A DNA stretch of 64,000 bases. Origin: Phytophthora quininea (Eukaryota; Oomycota; Peronosporomycetes; Peronosporales; Peronosporaceae). How positions within the stretch are numbered: position 1 is the stretch's first letter; each line of letters opens with the position of its first letter. A program made the translations under genes and the position numbers. Location of the stretch: the NCBI GenBank assembly GCA_011947345.1, contig JAAVTG010000581.1, forward strand, positions 186,001 through 250,000. Reading direction: 5' to 3'. Shown piece by piece: positions 1-9,212 of the stretch. The notes beneath the pieces were generated by a model. The model was not told the origin of the DNA and searched no databases. It worked only from the letters and a program-made list of their open reading frames with translations.

Positions 1-827
1 AAGTGCCCATCAGTGTTTCGAGGAATTCGAGCTCGCCACAGCAGGATCCTGCCGTTGTTCCCAGTGTAGATAGGCGAATGAATCTTATTTAGCATTGTGT
101 ACGCTCTGCACTCGTATGTTCGTTTGATATGCTCGTGAAACCTTCCTTTGAAGTTCCCACAGACAACGTTGCCAGCGCTGGTCGCCATCTGCCTAGCTGC
201 ACACTGCTGCCAGCCCGTCGATATGAAGTGGTTGTTGCTCCGTCCTGTTCGTGCGTCTCGCCAGGCATTGTAAATCTCAACCGATTCCACTAAATCGGCG
301 CTGGAAGCAAGCGTCGGATGCCCTGCCATCACAGCCGTGAGGCACTTGGAGAAGAAGATTTGTCCAAGCTCTTCAAGTGGACGGTTTGTTCTTGTAAGTC
401 ATAGGACATGTATGTTCGCCATCAAATAAGCCTCAAGAGCAGCTTTGTTCATGTCGTGTAGCACTGCGTCCCATGGAAGATGGAGCTGCCTGGCTGTGCT
501 TGTCATGAAAGAGTTCATGGTGGTCTTCACCGTGACACACGACGTCGGCCAGGGACGATGACACCGAATTGGGGCTGGATCGACGACGTTGGGTGCGATG
601 AGCACGCTCTGCCCTCTGGCGGACTTCTCGGGGTGGCTGTGGAAGCGCGAGACTTCTGACTGGAAAGGTTTGCTGTGATGTTCGTTGACTTCCGCACGAC
701 CCCGACCCCGATGTGTCCTGTTGCCTCTTCCTTTTCCGCGCCGTGGTAGCCTGGGTCTGCTCCCCACGACGACAGTTTGCTTGTGAGGCGCAAGACAGTG
801 AGCTTCCAGGTTGATGGCGGCGGCCAA
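1..827 (-). pseudogene. Repeat-family ORF fragment with an internal stop
   Basis: On the minus strand one frame reads from about 827 to the window edge with a single stop, TGA at 399-401. The N-terminal half is basic and low in complexity (Arg/Gly-rich near residues 30-45). The second half looks like an ordinary folded protein, with stretches such as LHLPWDAVLHDMNKAALEAY before the stop and EELGQIFFSKCLTAVMAGHP after it. The frame continues unbroken past the stop, so this is one decayed ORF rather than two. I do not recognise the family; its style resembles ORFs carried by oomycete repeats. It is cut by the window start, so its length is unknown. Confidence 0.5.
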
Positions 828-1536
828 CGTGTGGAACTTGCGGTGTTAACCCCTTTGCCCCCGCTATCCGGGACGTGCTAGTAGCTACTCCTTCCTGCAT
901 CATCAGCAGGTTAATGCCGGAGACCACCGGCTATCCCGATGCCACCCGCGGGCACACAGGACACTTGAGGTTTTTCAAGGCGCCACGCCGGAGGAAAAGC
1001 CTTCGTCATGACGGCTGCACCATAAGTTAACTGTTTCTACAGCTGGTACGCCGTCGCGTTGACGCTTCTGCTTGATTTTCTTCCTGCCTTGGAGGTTGGT
1101 TGAGAGGGGTCACTTGAGCTTGACACGACACTGGGAAGCCACGGGGCTTCGACACACAAGGTCTACCCTCAAGCACGGGCTCGAGGGGACTTCTGACAGC
1201 ATGGTCTCCGGCGGTCTTCGTCGCCAGATGCACACGTCGTGCATTGCGCTGGAGCTTGGAGCTCGGAGCTCGGAGCTTGGGCTTGAGCGAGCAAATGGCG
1301 AACTGAGCGATGGAAGTGGAGTCCCTGCTGGCAGCTAGCGCACGAAGTGCTCGACAATCACGGTGGTGGCTTTCACGGCGGCTGCCAAAGCATGGAGCTT
1401 TACGCTGTATAGTTCGGGGCAATGCGGTGTTAAATGGAGGGAGATGGGCAAGCGTGCGGATTGGCCAATATTCTTAAATTGTTTTTGTTGGGTAAAAGTA
1501 TTGTGCGTTTTTCGAGGGGCTGAGGAAGCTGCTGCC
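828..1536. other. Intergenic, no supported gene
   Basis: Open frames here (for example minus 1027-1422) are Arg/Ser-rich and show no recognisable motif. A short imperfect duplication of a gagctcgga-type word lies at about 1255-1285. The last 100 bases are presumably the promoter and 5' UTR of the IscA gene at 1537. Confidence 0.4.
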
Positions 1537-2244
1537 ATGACGCCGTTCTTCCGCTCGGTCTCGCGCTCCAGCGCCGCCCGCACGCCGCGCATGCTGTCCA
1601 CTGTGGCCGAGCACGCCACGCCGCCCACGCGTCGACGCCTGCGCGAGCTGCCGCCTCCGCTGAACTTGGTAGGAACCGACCGGTTTTAGCGCGTACCTTT
1701 GTGATGAGTGAGCCTGTTCTCATTGGCGCTTTCTGTTCCTGCGGTGCAGACCGACGCTGCTGCCGCGCGTATAAAGGAGCTGCTGGACAGCAAACCCGAC
1801 GCCATTGGCATCCGGCTAGGCGTTCGAACGCGTACGTGAAGCTGCTGCAATGTGGAGGCTTGCTTAAGGCGAGGATGGGGGAGGGATCGATACTGATGGA
1901 ATGTTCTGGCGGTACTTTGGCGCTTTCTGCTGCAGGCGGGTGCAATGGGCTTTCATACACAATGAACTACGCAGACAAGAAGGAAAAGATGGAGGAGGAA
2001 GTGAGCAAGAATGGTGAGCTGCTGCTCCAGATATGTCTGCGCCAGTTGTGAACAATATTGACGGACGGGTGGTGCATTTGTGACGACTGATGCTAGGTAT
2101 TCGCGTCTTTGTGGAGCCCAAGGCGCTATTCCACGTGGTCGGCACGACCATGGACTTCAAGTAACGCCGGTTTCATCCGAGTTTGTGTTCGAGAACCCGA
2201 ACGCCAAGGGAAGCTGTGGCTGTGGGGAGAGTTTCAACGTCTAA
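1537..2244 (+). CDS. ISCA1: Mitochondrial IscA-type Fe-S cluster assembly protein, apparent frameshift in last exon
   Basis: A-type Fe-S carriers help mature [4Fe-4S] proteins in mitochondria. Exons by GT-AG and frame: 1537-1668, 1750-1831, 1936-2013 and 2097-2244. The first exon gives a basic, Arg/Ser-rich N-terminus typical of a mitochondrial presequence. Exons 2-3 join in phase to give the conserved GCNGLSY motif (first ligand Cys), and exon 4 gives FVEPKALFHVVGTTMDF. The C-terminal signature SSEFVFENPNAKGSCGCGES, with the other two ligand cysteines, follows in a different frame: the MDF frame meets a stop at 2162-2164, and the signature starts at 2173. About five residues expected between MDF and SSEF are missing. 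No intron fits in this gap of about a dozen bases. Either the copy is broken or the sequence has an indel here. Confidence 0.85.
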
Positions 2245-2376
2245 AGCTACAGACACCCGAGGACACGGCTTGTTGCCAAGCTACGACAGGAGGCATCACA
2301 TTTTCGGTGATGTAAAACCCATATTAATATGATTCCTATGCGGTACATTTCTTCATTAAATTTTATACTAACGGCT

Positions 2377-3267
2377 TCAGGAAATCTCAACGGTAGACTT
2401 CTTCAGGTTGTGCAGCGGTGGATGCCGGGTGGCATAGATAGCAAACTGCTCTGGAGAGAGCCGATCAATGTGAGCCGAAGTCTTGTAGTCGAGCTTCTCG
2501 TGGCCGAGTGTAAAATGCGTCGCCCTCAGATCTGCATGACGTGGAATTGTGAGAAACAACCGAGGCAACACCCACTGAGAACTTGGCAAACGTACCATTC
2601 TTCACTGACGCGGCCATGACGGAAGGCTTGAGCAGTTTGATTTTGTTCTCGAACGCGCTCTTGGCCTCGGAGACGTACTCAATTTCATCGTCGTACGACA
2701 TGCCTCGAGTTGGACGAGGTCCTGTTCGAGCACGGATTTCGTTCCTTAGCCGGATGGTCTCCGCTACAGCTTGCTTGTCCCATTGCGTAGCTAGTTGAGT
2801 TGAAGACACGTACGGCACGACATCGTAGCCGTAGCACGAGGAAGTCTGAGTGAGCAAGTCTTTAGTTTCCACAGCCAGCTCGCCTCGGTACTGGTGCACT
2901 TTTCCGGTTGGGTCTGCAAACTTGCTGGAGGTGGCAAAGTCTCGCTTGGACCCGGGCTCGCCGAATTTCACGTGGCATTGCTTGTTCAAGTTATCGCGAG
3001 GATCGATGGACGATCCTGGGACTTTTCGCCGACGTACTGGTTCATTGCTACGCTGCTGCTCTGGTACTCGGCGCCATCGTATCCCAGCACTACCGACACA
3101 ACGTGGTGGCGTCCTTGCGGCATGCTGTACGGATCCCTGAAGTTGATCACGGTATCTGCACAACGGCAAATGGCGGGATGTCTGGCCATCTTCGCGCCCT
3201 CCAAGAACACGCTGCAAGAAATAGCGCCGACAAGCTTCGCGATCTGTGAAGTATTTTCAGCAAGCAA
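2377..3267 (-). CDS. Unrecognised protein with axoneme-type repeats, frame break inside
   Basis: The last exon (2531-2377) and the preceding one (ending 2596) join in phase through a GT-AG intron. They give coherent protein with recurring short motifs, HVKFGEPGSKRDFATSSKFA and THFTLGHEKLDYKTSAHID. Upstream, coding continues in another frame (DTVINFRDPYSMPQGRHHVV, then AMNQYVGEKSQDRP), with the switch near 2995-3010 and no room for an intron. The first exon and start codon are not resolved; an acceptor TGTGCAG lies just before the DTVINF stretch, near 3157. The repeated aromatic/Gly/Asp pattern resembles flagellar microtubule-associated proteins, but this is only a similarity of style. The gene is convergent with the IscA gene, ending 132 bases from it. 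Confidence 0.6.
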
Positions 3268-3342
3268 ACAAGTGCTTCAAATAGCGAACGTACAAGCAGA
3301 ACCATCATGTCATTCCAAGCGAAATGCGATTGCACTCGCATC

Positions 3343-4357
3343 TTAGTTGATCTTGGCCTTGCTGAAATCCATCTCGGGGTGCTGCGCCATAAACTTCTGC
3401 AGGATCTCCTGCTTCTGCATGTCGTCGCTGCTCGGCAGGCCCATGGCCTTCTGGCGCTGGTCGAACATCATTTTCTCCACGGTCTGTCGAGTATCCGAAT
3501 CCAGGTCATCCAGTTTGGAGTTCTCGGGCTGCACCTTTTGCGTGTTGATCTCCACGTCGCCCTGGATGATCGTCTTCCACCACTCCATCTGGTTGTCCTT
3601 CTGCAGGTAGATGCAGATGCGGTTGCCGTCTTCTAGTGTCCAAAAGCTGTCGTCCACCTTCACCTTGTTGTACAGCGGTCCGTCCACGAATGTCTCGCCC
3701 CCACGCAGGCCCACCCTGAGCTTGCTGGCGCGGATATCCACGTCAACCTGACGAGACTTGGTCCCCTCGGGCACCACAAAGTTGACCTGGGCCTCTTGCA
3801 GTGTCTGCGTCCATACATACTTGTCTGTCTGGCCACCATTGCCCACCAGTGCTGCAGTGAACAGACGCCGACACAACACACAACTTCGTTAGCATCCGCT
3901 CGGCGGCAATCAAATCGATCAACAACGTACGCGGTCCGTCCTCTTCCTTTTCTTTGTCTTCTTCCTGCTTCGGCTCGTCTTGTTCTTTCCTGACCGCCGG
4001 TTGCTCAGGCGTCGTCTCCTTCGTCTCCGGCTCGTCGTCCGCGATCTCCTCGAAGCGCGGTGTGGCTTCGTCCTGCCTCTGCTTCTTCTCCAGCTCGGCC
4101 TTCTTGCGCGCCTCCTCCTTCTTGCGCTTTTGCTGCTCGTCCTGCTGCTTGCGGTGGAACTGGTCCTTCTCGGCCAGCGCCGCCTGCTTGCGCACGCTCT
4201 TGAGGATCGTGTCCTCGACCACCTTGGGCTCGGCGCCCGTGAAGAAGTCCGTCTTGCGCCGCAGGAACGAGAACACCGTGTCCAGCAGCGGCTCGATGCC
4301 GCGCTGCGACTGCGCGATGGTCAGCAGCATGCTGTCGAAGCGGTCCGTCTCGCTCAT
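3343..4357 (-). CDS. NUDC: NudC-family Hsp90 cochaperone (nuclear distribution protein C)
   Basis: NudC proteins bind dynein and Hsp90 clients through a CS (p23-like) domain and act in nuclear movement and mitosis. Two exons, 4357-3931 and 3851-3343, are separated by a 79-base GT-AG intron and give about 311 residues, close to the animal protein. In order: an N-terminal NudC motif (RFDSMLLTIAQSQRGIEPLL then FSFLRRKTDFF), a Lys/Glu-rich coiled coil at about residues 55-135, an acidic linker, then the CS domain (YVWTQTLQEAQVNFVVPEGT, GGETFVDGPLYNKV, DGNRICIYLQK, MEWWKTI) and a conserved C-terminal helix ending in HPEMDFSKAKIN. The start at 4357 fits the family best. An upstream in-frame ATG at 4414 would add 19 residues unlike NudC. 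No breaks. Confidence 0.95.
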
Positions 4358-4560
4358 CTCGCCGATGCTTGTCTTCCAGGGTATCTTGTCGAATGAATTG
4401 GACCCTTGCAGCATTTAGACAATCCAGATTTAGACCATTCAAACTTCCAGGAAGACGCTGGCGGACGCAACGGCAAAGGAAAAGTGTGTATTCGACGGTC
4501 TCCATACATTTAGGTGGCTGGCCAGCCAGACACGTTCTACGCTGCGGCGCCGTCGCTAGT

Positions 4561-5409
4561 TTAGCCCAGGGTGAGGCCGATGCCGAACTTGTGGGCGTCG
4601 CCGTCAAAGTTCTTGACGTCCACGTGGGCGGACGTGGTGAGCGACAGGAAGGGGCGGATCTTCTGGACCAGCGCCAGCGACACGTGGCCGTCCGACTCGA
4701 CCTTGCCGGCGTACGTGGTGAGCTTGTCGGCGTTGTAGCGGCCGCCCACGCTGAGCGTGTTCTGGCCCGACTTGAGGTCGTAGTTGAACAGCGCCGAGTA
4801 GACCGTGTCGTGCGACAGGTGGTGGTGGAACGAGCCCGAGAGCGCGTTGAACTTCTTCTTGGTCTGCAGCGTGGCCGTGAAGTCGTTGCCGCGGTAGCTC
4901 AGGGCCACGTTGTGGTCCGTGACGGCCGACTTGCTGTAGTTGAAGGCGGCCTGGGCGCCCACGAGCACGTTATCGAAGCCGTAGACGGCGGCCTTGTGCA
5001 CGGTGCTGGCGCCCACGTCGATGGCGCCGTTGACCGAGTAGTTGCCCTGCTGGTACTCCCAGCCGAAGACGCCCACGCGCTTGGCGCTGGCGTTCTTGGC
5101 GAGCGAGCCGTCCTCGACCTTGGCCGTGAGCTTGAGGCCCTTGGTGAAGACGTTGGGCAGCTCGGCCTCGGTGACCAGGCGGCCGTGCGTGGTCACCTGC
5201 AGCTTCTTGAAGACCACGCCGCTGGACTGGTGCGTGAAGGCGCCCGAGAGCTTGGCCAGGATGGCCTTGTTGCTGGCCATGTCGCCCTCGGTGGTGAAGG
5301 ACACGCCGTTGGACGCCTTGGTCTTGATCTTGAGCTTGCGCGAGAAGTCGTAGTCGTCCTTCAGCACGTTCTCGGCCGTCTTGGCAATGTCCTTGTACAG
5401 CACCACCAT
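4561..5409 (-). CDS. VDAC: Mitochondrial voltage-dependent anion channel (porin), copy 1
   Basis: VDAC forms the 19-strand beta-barrel of the mitochondrial outer membrane that passes metabolites. The single-exon ORF gives 282 residues, the normal family length, starting MVVLYKDIAKTAENVLKDDY with the N-terminal helix, then DFSRKLKIKTKASNGVSFTT. The C-terminal signature (VDVKNFDGDAHKFGIGLTLG, the eukaryotic porin motif) is intact. In-frame sequence continues 31 codons upstream, but the 5409 start matches the paralogue at 7267. The two copies are about 1.9 kb apart, head to head and clearly related along their whole length (identical runs such as AKTAENVLKDDYDFSRKLKI), which suggests an inverted duplication. 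Confidence 0.95.
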   Translation of the reverse strand: MVVLYKDIAKTAENVLKDDYDFSRKLKIKTKASNGVSFTTEGDMASNKAILAKLSGAFTHQSSGVVFKKLQVTTHGRLVTEAELPNVFTKGLKLTAKVEDGSLAKNASAKRVGVFGWEYQQGNYSVNGAIDVGASTVHKAAVYGFDNVLVGAQAAFNYSKSAVTDHNVALSYRGNDFTATLQTKKKFNALSGSFHHHLSHDTVYSALFNYDLKSGQNTLSVGGRYNADKLTTYAGKVESDGHVSLALVQKIRPFLSLTTSAHVDVKNFDGDAHKFGIGLTLG

Positions 5410-6250
5410 CTTCGTCGTCGTCGCTAGCAGCCTATCGGTTCGGTCTTGATCTTTTTCGCGAATGAGGCATTGCAAGGGGCTGCTTTGAAAGCACTTGAGC
5501 AATGTATGCCTCGCGCTAAGTACGCCCGAGATTCAACCAAAGGTCAAATCGACCAATCACACGAGGAGAGAGCCCCGCAACGTGCACCGCCAAGCCGAGC
5601 CGAGCCGAGATGCACCCGGTGTGCACCGCCCTATGCTCTGCGCTCGCGCAGTGCCTGCCTGTGCTCGAGTCGGTGCTGGCGGTGCTGCTGACGGCGACAG
5701 AGGCGCAGCACTCTCGTGTTTGGAGCGCGCCCGCCGGCATCTCCAACCGTCGTGAAGGAGACTCCGTCGATCCCGTAGCGGCGACTGTCAAACGATCTTG
5801 CATCATCCCGCCGCCCGAAACACGCCACGTGCAGCGTTGAAGGCGCGCGACGGCTGTTTCTGCGCTGCCCGACGACGTCATGGGCTCTGCTTGCCGGTCC
5901 ACAAAGCTTGCACGAAAAAGGCAACTAGTGTACCGTGGCGACCCGCACAAGTTACGATCGGTGCCAACTATTCCAACGTGCGCGTTGGTGCGTTCTTCAT
6001 CGGCGTCCGAGTTGTGTGTTGGTGTCGTGGCTCGATCAATGCATTGAGCTGGATTGACTCCACCTCGGCATGCATGGATAGCCTGAAGCAAATGAGCGAG
6101 GCTTTGAAATCGTCATTTAGTGAGAAACCACACATCGAATCAATAATGTGAAGGCGGCTCTAGCATTCACTCTCCTCCAACTACCACGAGCACGCGTGCT
6201 GCAACACTAACATCAAGACCTGACGATGCGCGACGACCTCCATTCCGAGG
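5410..6250. other. Region between the divergent VDAC genes, no supported gene
   Basis: Plus-strand frames at 5610-5840 and 5798-6151 are open but show no family motif. The frame starting at 5610 begins with a hydrophobic stretch (ALAQCLPVLESVLAVLLTA) that could be a signal anchor by chance. The first 100 or so bases should contain the promoter of VDAC copy 1. The TGA that ends the decayed minus-strand gene next door is at 6251-6253. Confidence 0.4.
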
Positions 6251-6870
6251 TCATTGCTGGTGCTGACGAGCCAGCTCTTGAGCGCGCACTAGCTCAAGGG
6301 CAGCTTGCAATTGATCTTGATCGGCCTTGCGAGCTGTTGCGGCCCGCTTGCGGCAGTCCACCGTGGCCTGGTTCTTGGCGATTTTGCTCCGTGAGCTGTC
6401 GGGCAAATTCTTTGCCCCGCGTGACCTCGTCCTTCAAGGCAGACTCGACGCGTGCAGCAGCAGCACACCGTGCCTTCAGCTTCCGCAGCGGCCACGGCCC
6501 TCCCTACGGCGGTCGTGGCAGCATCAAACGCCGCCTGCGCGCTCTGGGCCGACACCATGCAGGCCTTGACAGAGAGCAATTCAGCTCCAGGCAGAGGACG
6601 CACATGACGTCGTCGACGTCGAGTCCCTTGTCCACCGCGTACACGACGATCTCCCTCAAGTTCTGGGGCAGCAACTCCCGCACCGGTCTCCGCGCCTCCA
6701 GACTTGCCGACGATGGAGCTAAACTCGTGAAGCTCGGCGGGCAAGCTCAGCAGCCGGAACAATTCACCCCAGTGCGCGGGGCACTCGCCAGAGTACACGC
6801 CGAGGGTGAGCGGCGCTCTCGTGCCGCGGGCACCGCCATCTCCATGGCACTCGTTGTCTCCGAGCAGTGT
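6251..6870 (-). pseudogene. Decayed coiled-coil protein gene with four frame changes
   Basis: Protein-like sequence runs continuously along the minus strand but changes frame about four times with no room for introns. In order it reads LGVYSGECPAHWGELFRLL, then VRELLPQNLREIVVYAVDKG and DVDDVMCVLCLELN, then VKACMVSAQSAQAAFDAATT, then ALKDEVTRGKEFARQLTE, then RKRAATARKADQDQLQAALE and the stop. The latter half is Ala/Glu/Lys/Arg-rich, as in a coiled coil. The upstream side runs into the 21-bp minisatellite. I do not recognise the family. The number of shifts makes real pseudogene status more likely here than elsewhere in the window, though sequence error is possible. Confidence 0.6.
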
Positions 6871-7143
6871 CGCGCGCAAAGTCCACCGAGTCGCGCTGCG
6901 AGTCCACAGGGTCGCGCGCAGAGTCCACCGAGTCGCGCGCAGAGTCCACAGGGTCGCGCGCAAAGTCCACCGAGTCGCACTGCGAGTCCACCGAGTCGCG
7001 CGCAAAGTCCACCGAGTCGCACTGCGAGTCCACCGAGTCGCGCGCAAAGTCCACCGAGTCGCACTGCGAGTCCACCGAGTCGCGCGCAAAGTCCACCGAG
7101 TCGCGCGCAAAGTCCACCGAGTCGCACTGCGAGTCCACAGGGT
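6871..7143. repeat. 21-bp minisatellite, about 12 units
   Basis: Twelve complete tandem 21-base units start at 6880 (agtccaccgagtcgcgcgcaa and the variant ending cactgcg), with partial units at both ends. The two variants alternate in places, giving a 42-base higher-order period, and some units have caggg for ccgag. Because 21 is a multiple of three, all frames stay open. The plus strand reads SPPSRAQ/SPPSRTA and the minus strand reads DSVDFAR/DSVDSQC. It sits between the decayed minus-strand gene and the start of VDAC copy 2, so it was either once coding in that gene or is part of the VDAC upstream region. Confidence 0.95.
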
Positions 7144-7266
7144 CTGACCCCCGCGAAAACCGATCTCAGCCCGATGGCATCGACTTTCTCGGGGAGGGGC
7201 CGAATTGTGCGGCTAGCGCTTCATTTCGGAAGCCCCCGCCCCGCGCAGCAGAGAAGAGCGAGCAAG

Positions 7267-8118
7267 ATGCCGGCCGTGCTGTTCAAGGACCTGGCCAAGA
7301 CGGCCGAGAACGTGCTGAAGGACGACTACGACTTCTCGCGCAAGCTCAAGATCAAGAGCAAGGCGTCCAACGGCGTGTCGTTCACGACCGAGGGCGCGCT
7401 GAGCGCCAACAAGTCCATCCTGGCCAAGGTCTCGGGCGGCTTCACGCACGACGCCAGCGGCGTGGTCTTCAAGAAGCTGCAGATCACCACCCAGGGCCGC
7501 GTGGTCACGGAGGCCGAGCTGCCCAACGTGCTGACCAAGGGCCTGAAGCTCACCTTCAAGCTCGAGGACGGCTCGGTGGCCAAGAACACGAGCGCCCGGC
7601 AGGTGGGCGTGCTGGGCGCCGAGTACAAGCAGGCCAACCTGGCCGTCAACTCGGAGGCCGACTTCGTGTCCAACACGGTCTCGGCCTCGGCCGTGCTGGC
7701 CCAGGGCGGCTTCGCCGTGGGCGGCCAGACCGCCTTCAACGTCGACAAGTCGGCCATCGTGCAGCACAACGTGGGCGCGAGCTTCACGGGCGGCGACTTC
7801 GTCACGGCCCTCGTGACCAAGAAGAACTTTGCCGCGCTGCAGGCCTCGTTCCACCACCACCTGTCGCACAACACCGTGTACGCTGCCGTGCTGGACTACG
7901 ACCTCAAGTCGGCCTCCAACACGCTGGTCGTGGGCGGCCGGTACAAGGCCGACGCTGACACCACCTACTGCGGCAAGATCGACTCGGAGGGCTTCCTGTC
8001 GCTGGCCTCCATCCAGAAGGTGCGCCCGTACGTGACACTGACCACCAGCGTGCACGTGGACGCCAAGAACTTCGAGGGCGACTCGCACAAGTTCGGGCTT
8101 GGTCTCACGCTCGGTTAG
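7267..8118 (+). CDS. VDAC: Mitochondrial voltage-dependent anion channel (porin), copy 2
   Basis: Single exon, 283 residues, normal porin length, from MPAVLFKDLAKTAENVLKDD to the eukaryotic porin signature VDAKNFEGDSHKFGLGLTLG. Like copy 1 it should form the outer-membrane metabolite channel. The barrel is uninterrupted, and the conserved FHHHLSHNTVYAAVLDYDLK segment is shared with copy 1 with few changes. I chose the ATG at 7267 because it matches the paralogue and family. The frame stays open upstream to 6226 through the minisatellite, giving a possible but unlikely 347-residue Ser/Pro/Arg-rich extension. Third-position G/C use is very high, as in copy 1, consistent with strong expression. 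Confidence 0.96.
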   Translation: MPAVLFKDLAKTAENVLKDDYDFSRKLKIKSKASNGVSFTTEGALSANKSILAKVSGGFTHDASGVVFKKLQITTQGRVVTEAELPNVLTKGLKLTFKLEDGSVAKNTSARQVGVLGAEYKQANLAVNSEADFVSNTVSASAVLAQGGFAVGGQTAFNVDKSAIVQHNVGASFTGGDFVTALVTKKNFAALQASFHHHLSHNTVYAAVLDYDLKSASNTLVVGGRYKADADTTYCGKIDSEGFLSLASIQKVRPYVTLTTSVHVDAKNFEGDSHKFGLGLTLG

Positions 8119-8331
8119 ACGACGGTCGAGGTGTTGTTCCACTCACTACATCAAGAACCGGCCGACCGATGGATTCTGGTAGTGTGCACATCGTCTCGTT
8201 GGCGGCAAGAATGAACGCCGCGAGGGCGTGCGGACCGAGCATTGGGACGGAGACTAAAGCAAAGAGAGCAAACATTTCTTGTGGAGTACTAAGCTTGGTG
8301 TTGGAGTGGCTTTCTAGTATTTACTTCCGCT

Positions 8332-9045
8332 TTACGCCTTCGCGCGCGCCTCGACGTTCGAGCGGCGTTGCTTGCCGACCCGCTCCAGGTAGTCTACGAA
8401 CCGGAGCTCGTCGCTGTCGCCAAAGAGCTGCTTCATGCGCATCTCAAGCTGCGACTGGCCGTAGCGCGCAAACAGAATGGCCATGGTGTCGTCGGCTGTG
8501 ATGACCCCGCAGTTCTTCTTGTCGTACGTCATGAACTGCACGACGTTGAAGAGGTTGGCCGGCTCCAGCTCCGTCCGGTCCAGCAGGTTGCGGTTGAACA
8601 TGGCGCGCAGCTCGTCCCAGTCCACGACGCCGTCCAGGTTCTCGTCGGCCTCCCAGATCATATCGCTGATCTCCTTCTTGGAGCACACTTTACCGAGCGC
8701 CTTGATCGCCTCGTAGAGATCCTCGTTCTTGACGACGCGGCTGTGGGAGTTGCCGTTCTGCAGAGCGGCAAGGTCGGCGGCGGCCTTGTCCAGCGTCAGC
8801 TCCACCTTGCGCAGCTCGTCCTCGATCTCTTCGCGCGACATCTTGGCGCCTTGCTCGTTGAGCAGCGCCGACACCTCTGGGTTGTTCTTGCCGGACTCCA
8901 GTCGCTGGCGGCGCTCCTTGCAGTCGTTGATCGAGTGCGCCAATTTCTTTTTCTGACGGTACGAGCTGAGATGGTCGAACACGCGCCGCAGCTCGCGCTC
9001 CTCTTGGGCGATCATGCCTTTCGCGTCGTCATTGGCAGACATCAT
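8332..9045 (-). CDS. EF-hand calcium-binding protein with N-terminal coiled coil
   Basis: Intact 237-residue ORF. Residues 1-90 are charged and helical (EERELRRVFDHLSSYRQKKK, then REEIEDELRKVELTLDKAAA). The C-terminal half holds a canonical EF-hand loop, DENLDGVVDWDE, with calcium ligands at positions 1, 3, 5, 9 and 12 and Gly at 6, preceded by an E-helix. A second loop, DKKNCGVITADD, lacks an acidic residue at position 12 and is probably non-binding or structural. There is no signal peptide or membrane segment. Two adjacent ATGs (9045 and 9042) could both start it. Similar calmodulin-like proteins with coiled coils occur in flagellar and cytoskeletal complexes, but the sequence does not say which role applies. 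Confidence 0.85.
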   Translation of the reverse strand: MMSANDDAKGMIAQEERELRRVFDHLSSYRQKKKLAHSINDCKERRQRLESGKNNPEVSALLNEQGAKMSREEIEDELRKVELTLDKAAADLAALQNGNSHSRVVKNEDLYEAIKALGKVCSKKEISDMIWEADENLDGVVDWDELRAMFNRNLLDRTELEPANLFNVVQFMTYDKKNCGVITADDTMAILFARYGQSQLEMRMKQLFGDSDELRFVDYLERVGKQRRSNVEARAKA

Positions 9046-9212
9046 GGTTGCAGACCCGAGCCTTCGTGTCGCGCTGCCAATTGACGTGTGCTAGCAACTC
9101 GTGCCCAAGGATAAGCTTCAGCAGAAATAACTCGACGCTAAGTTTGTTGGTGGTCGCTCCGATGCTAATAACGACGAGGAAGAACTGCAACGCGGTGTGC
9201 ATGCATCTCTAT

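Noticed and set aside
433..927. 164-residue minus ORF overlapping the repeat ORF
   Set aside because: It is in another frame than the coherent peptide, Arg/Ser-rich without motifs, and explained as a shadow.
4369..5427. 352-residue plus ORF antisense to VDAC copy 1
   Set aside because: Its Val/Leu/Arg/Gly-rich composition is the mirror of the GC-rich porin gene; no start context or motif.
6871..7143. CRISPR-like array
   Set aside because: The 21-base units are directly contiguous with no spacers, in a eukaryotic genome. It is a minisatellite.
7213..8142. 309-residue minus ORF antisense to VDAC copy 2
   Set aside because: Same effect of G/C third positions on the opposite strand; it parallels the shadow in copy 1.
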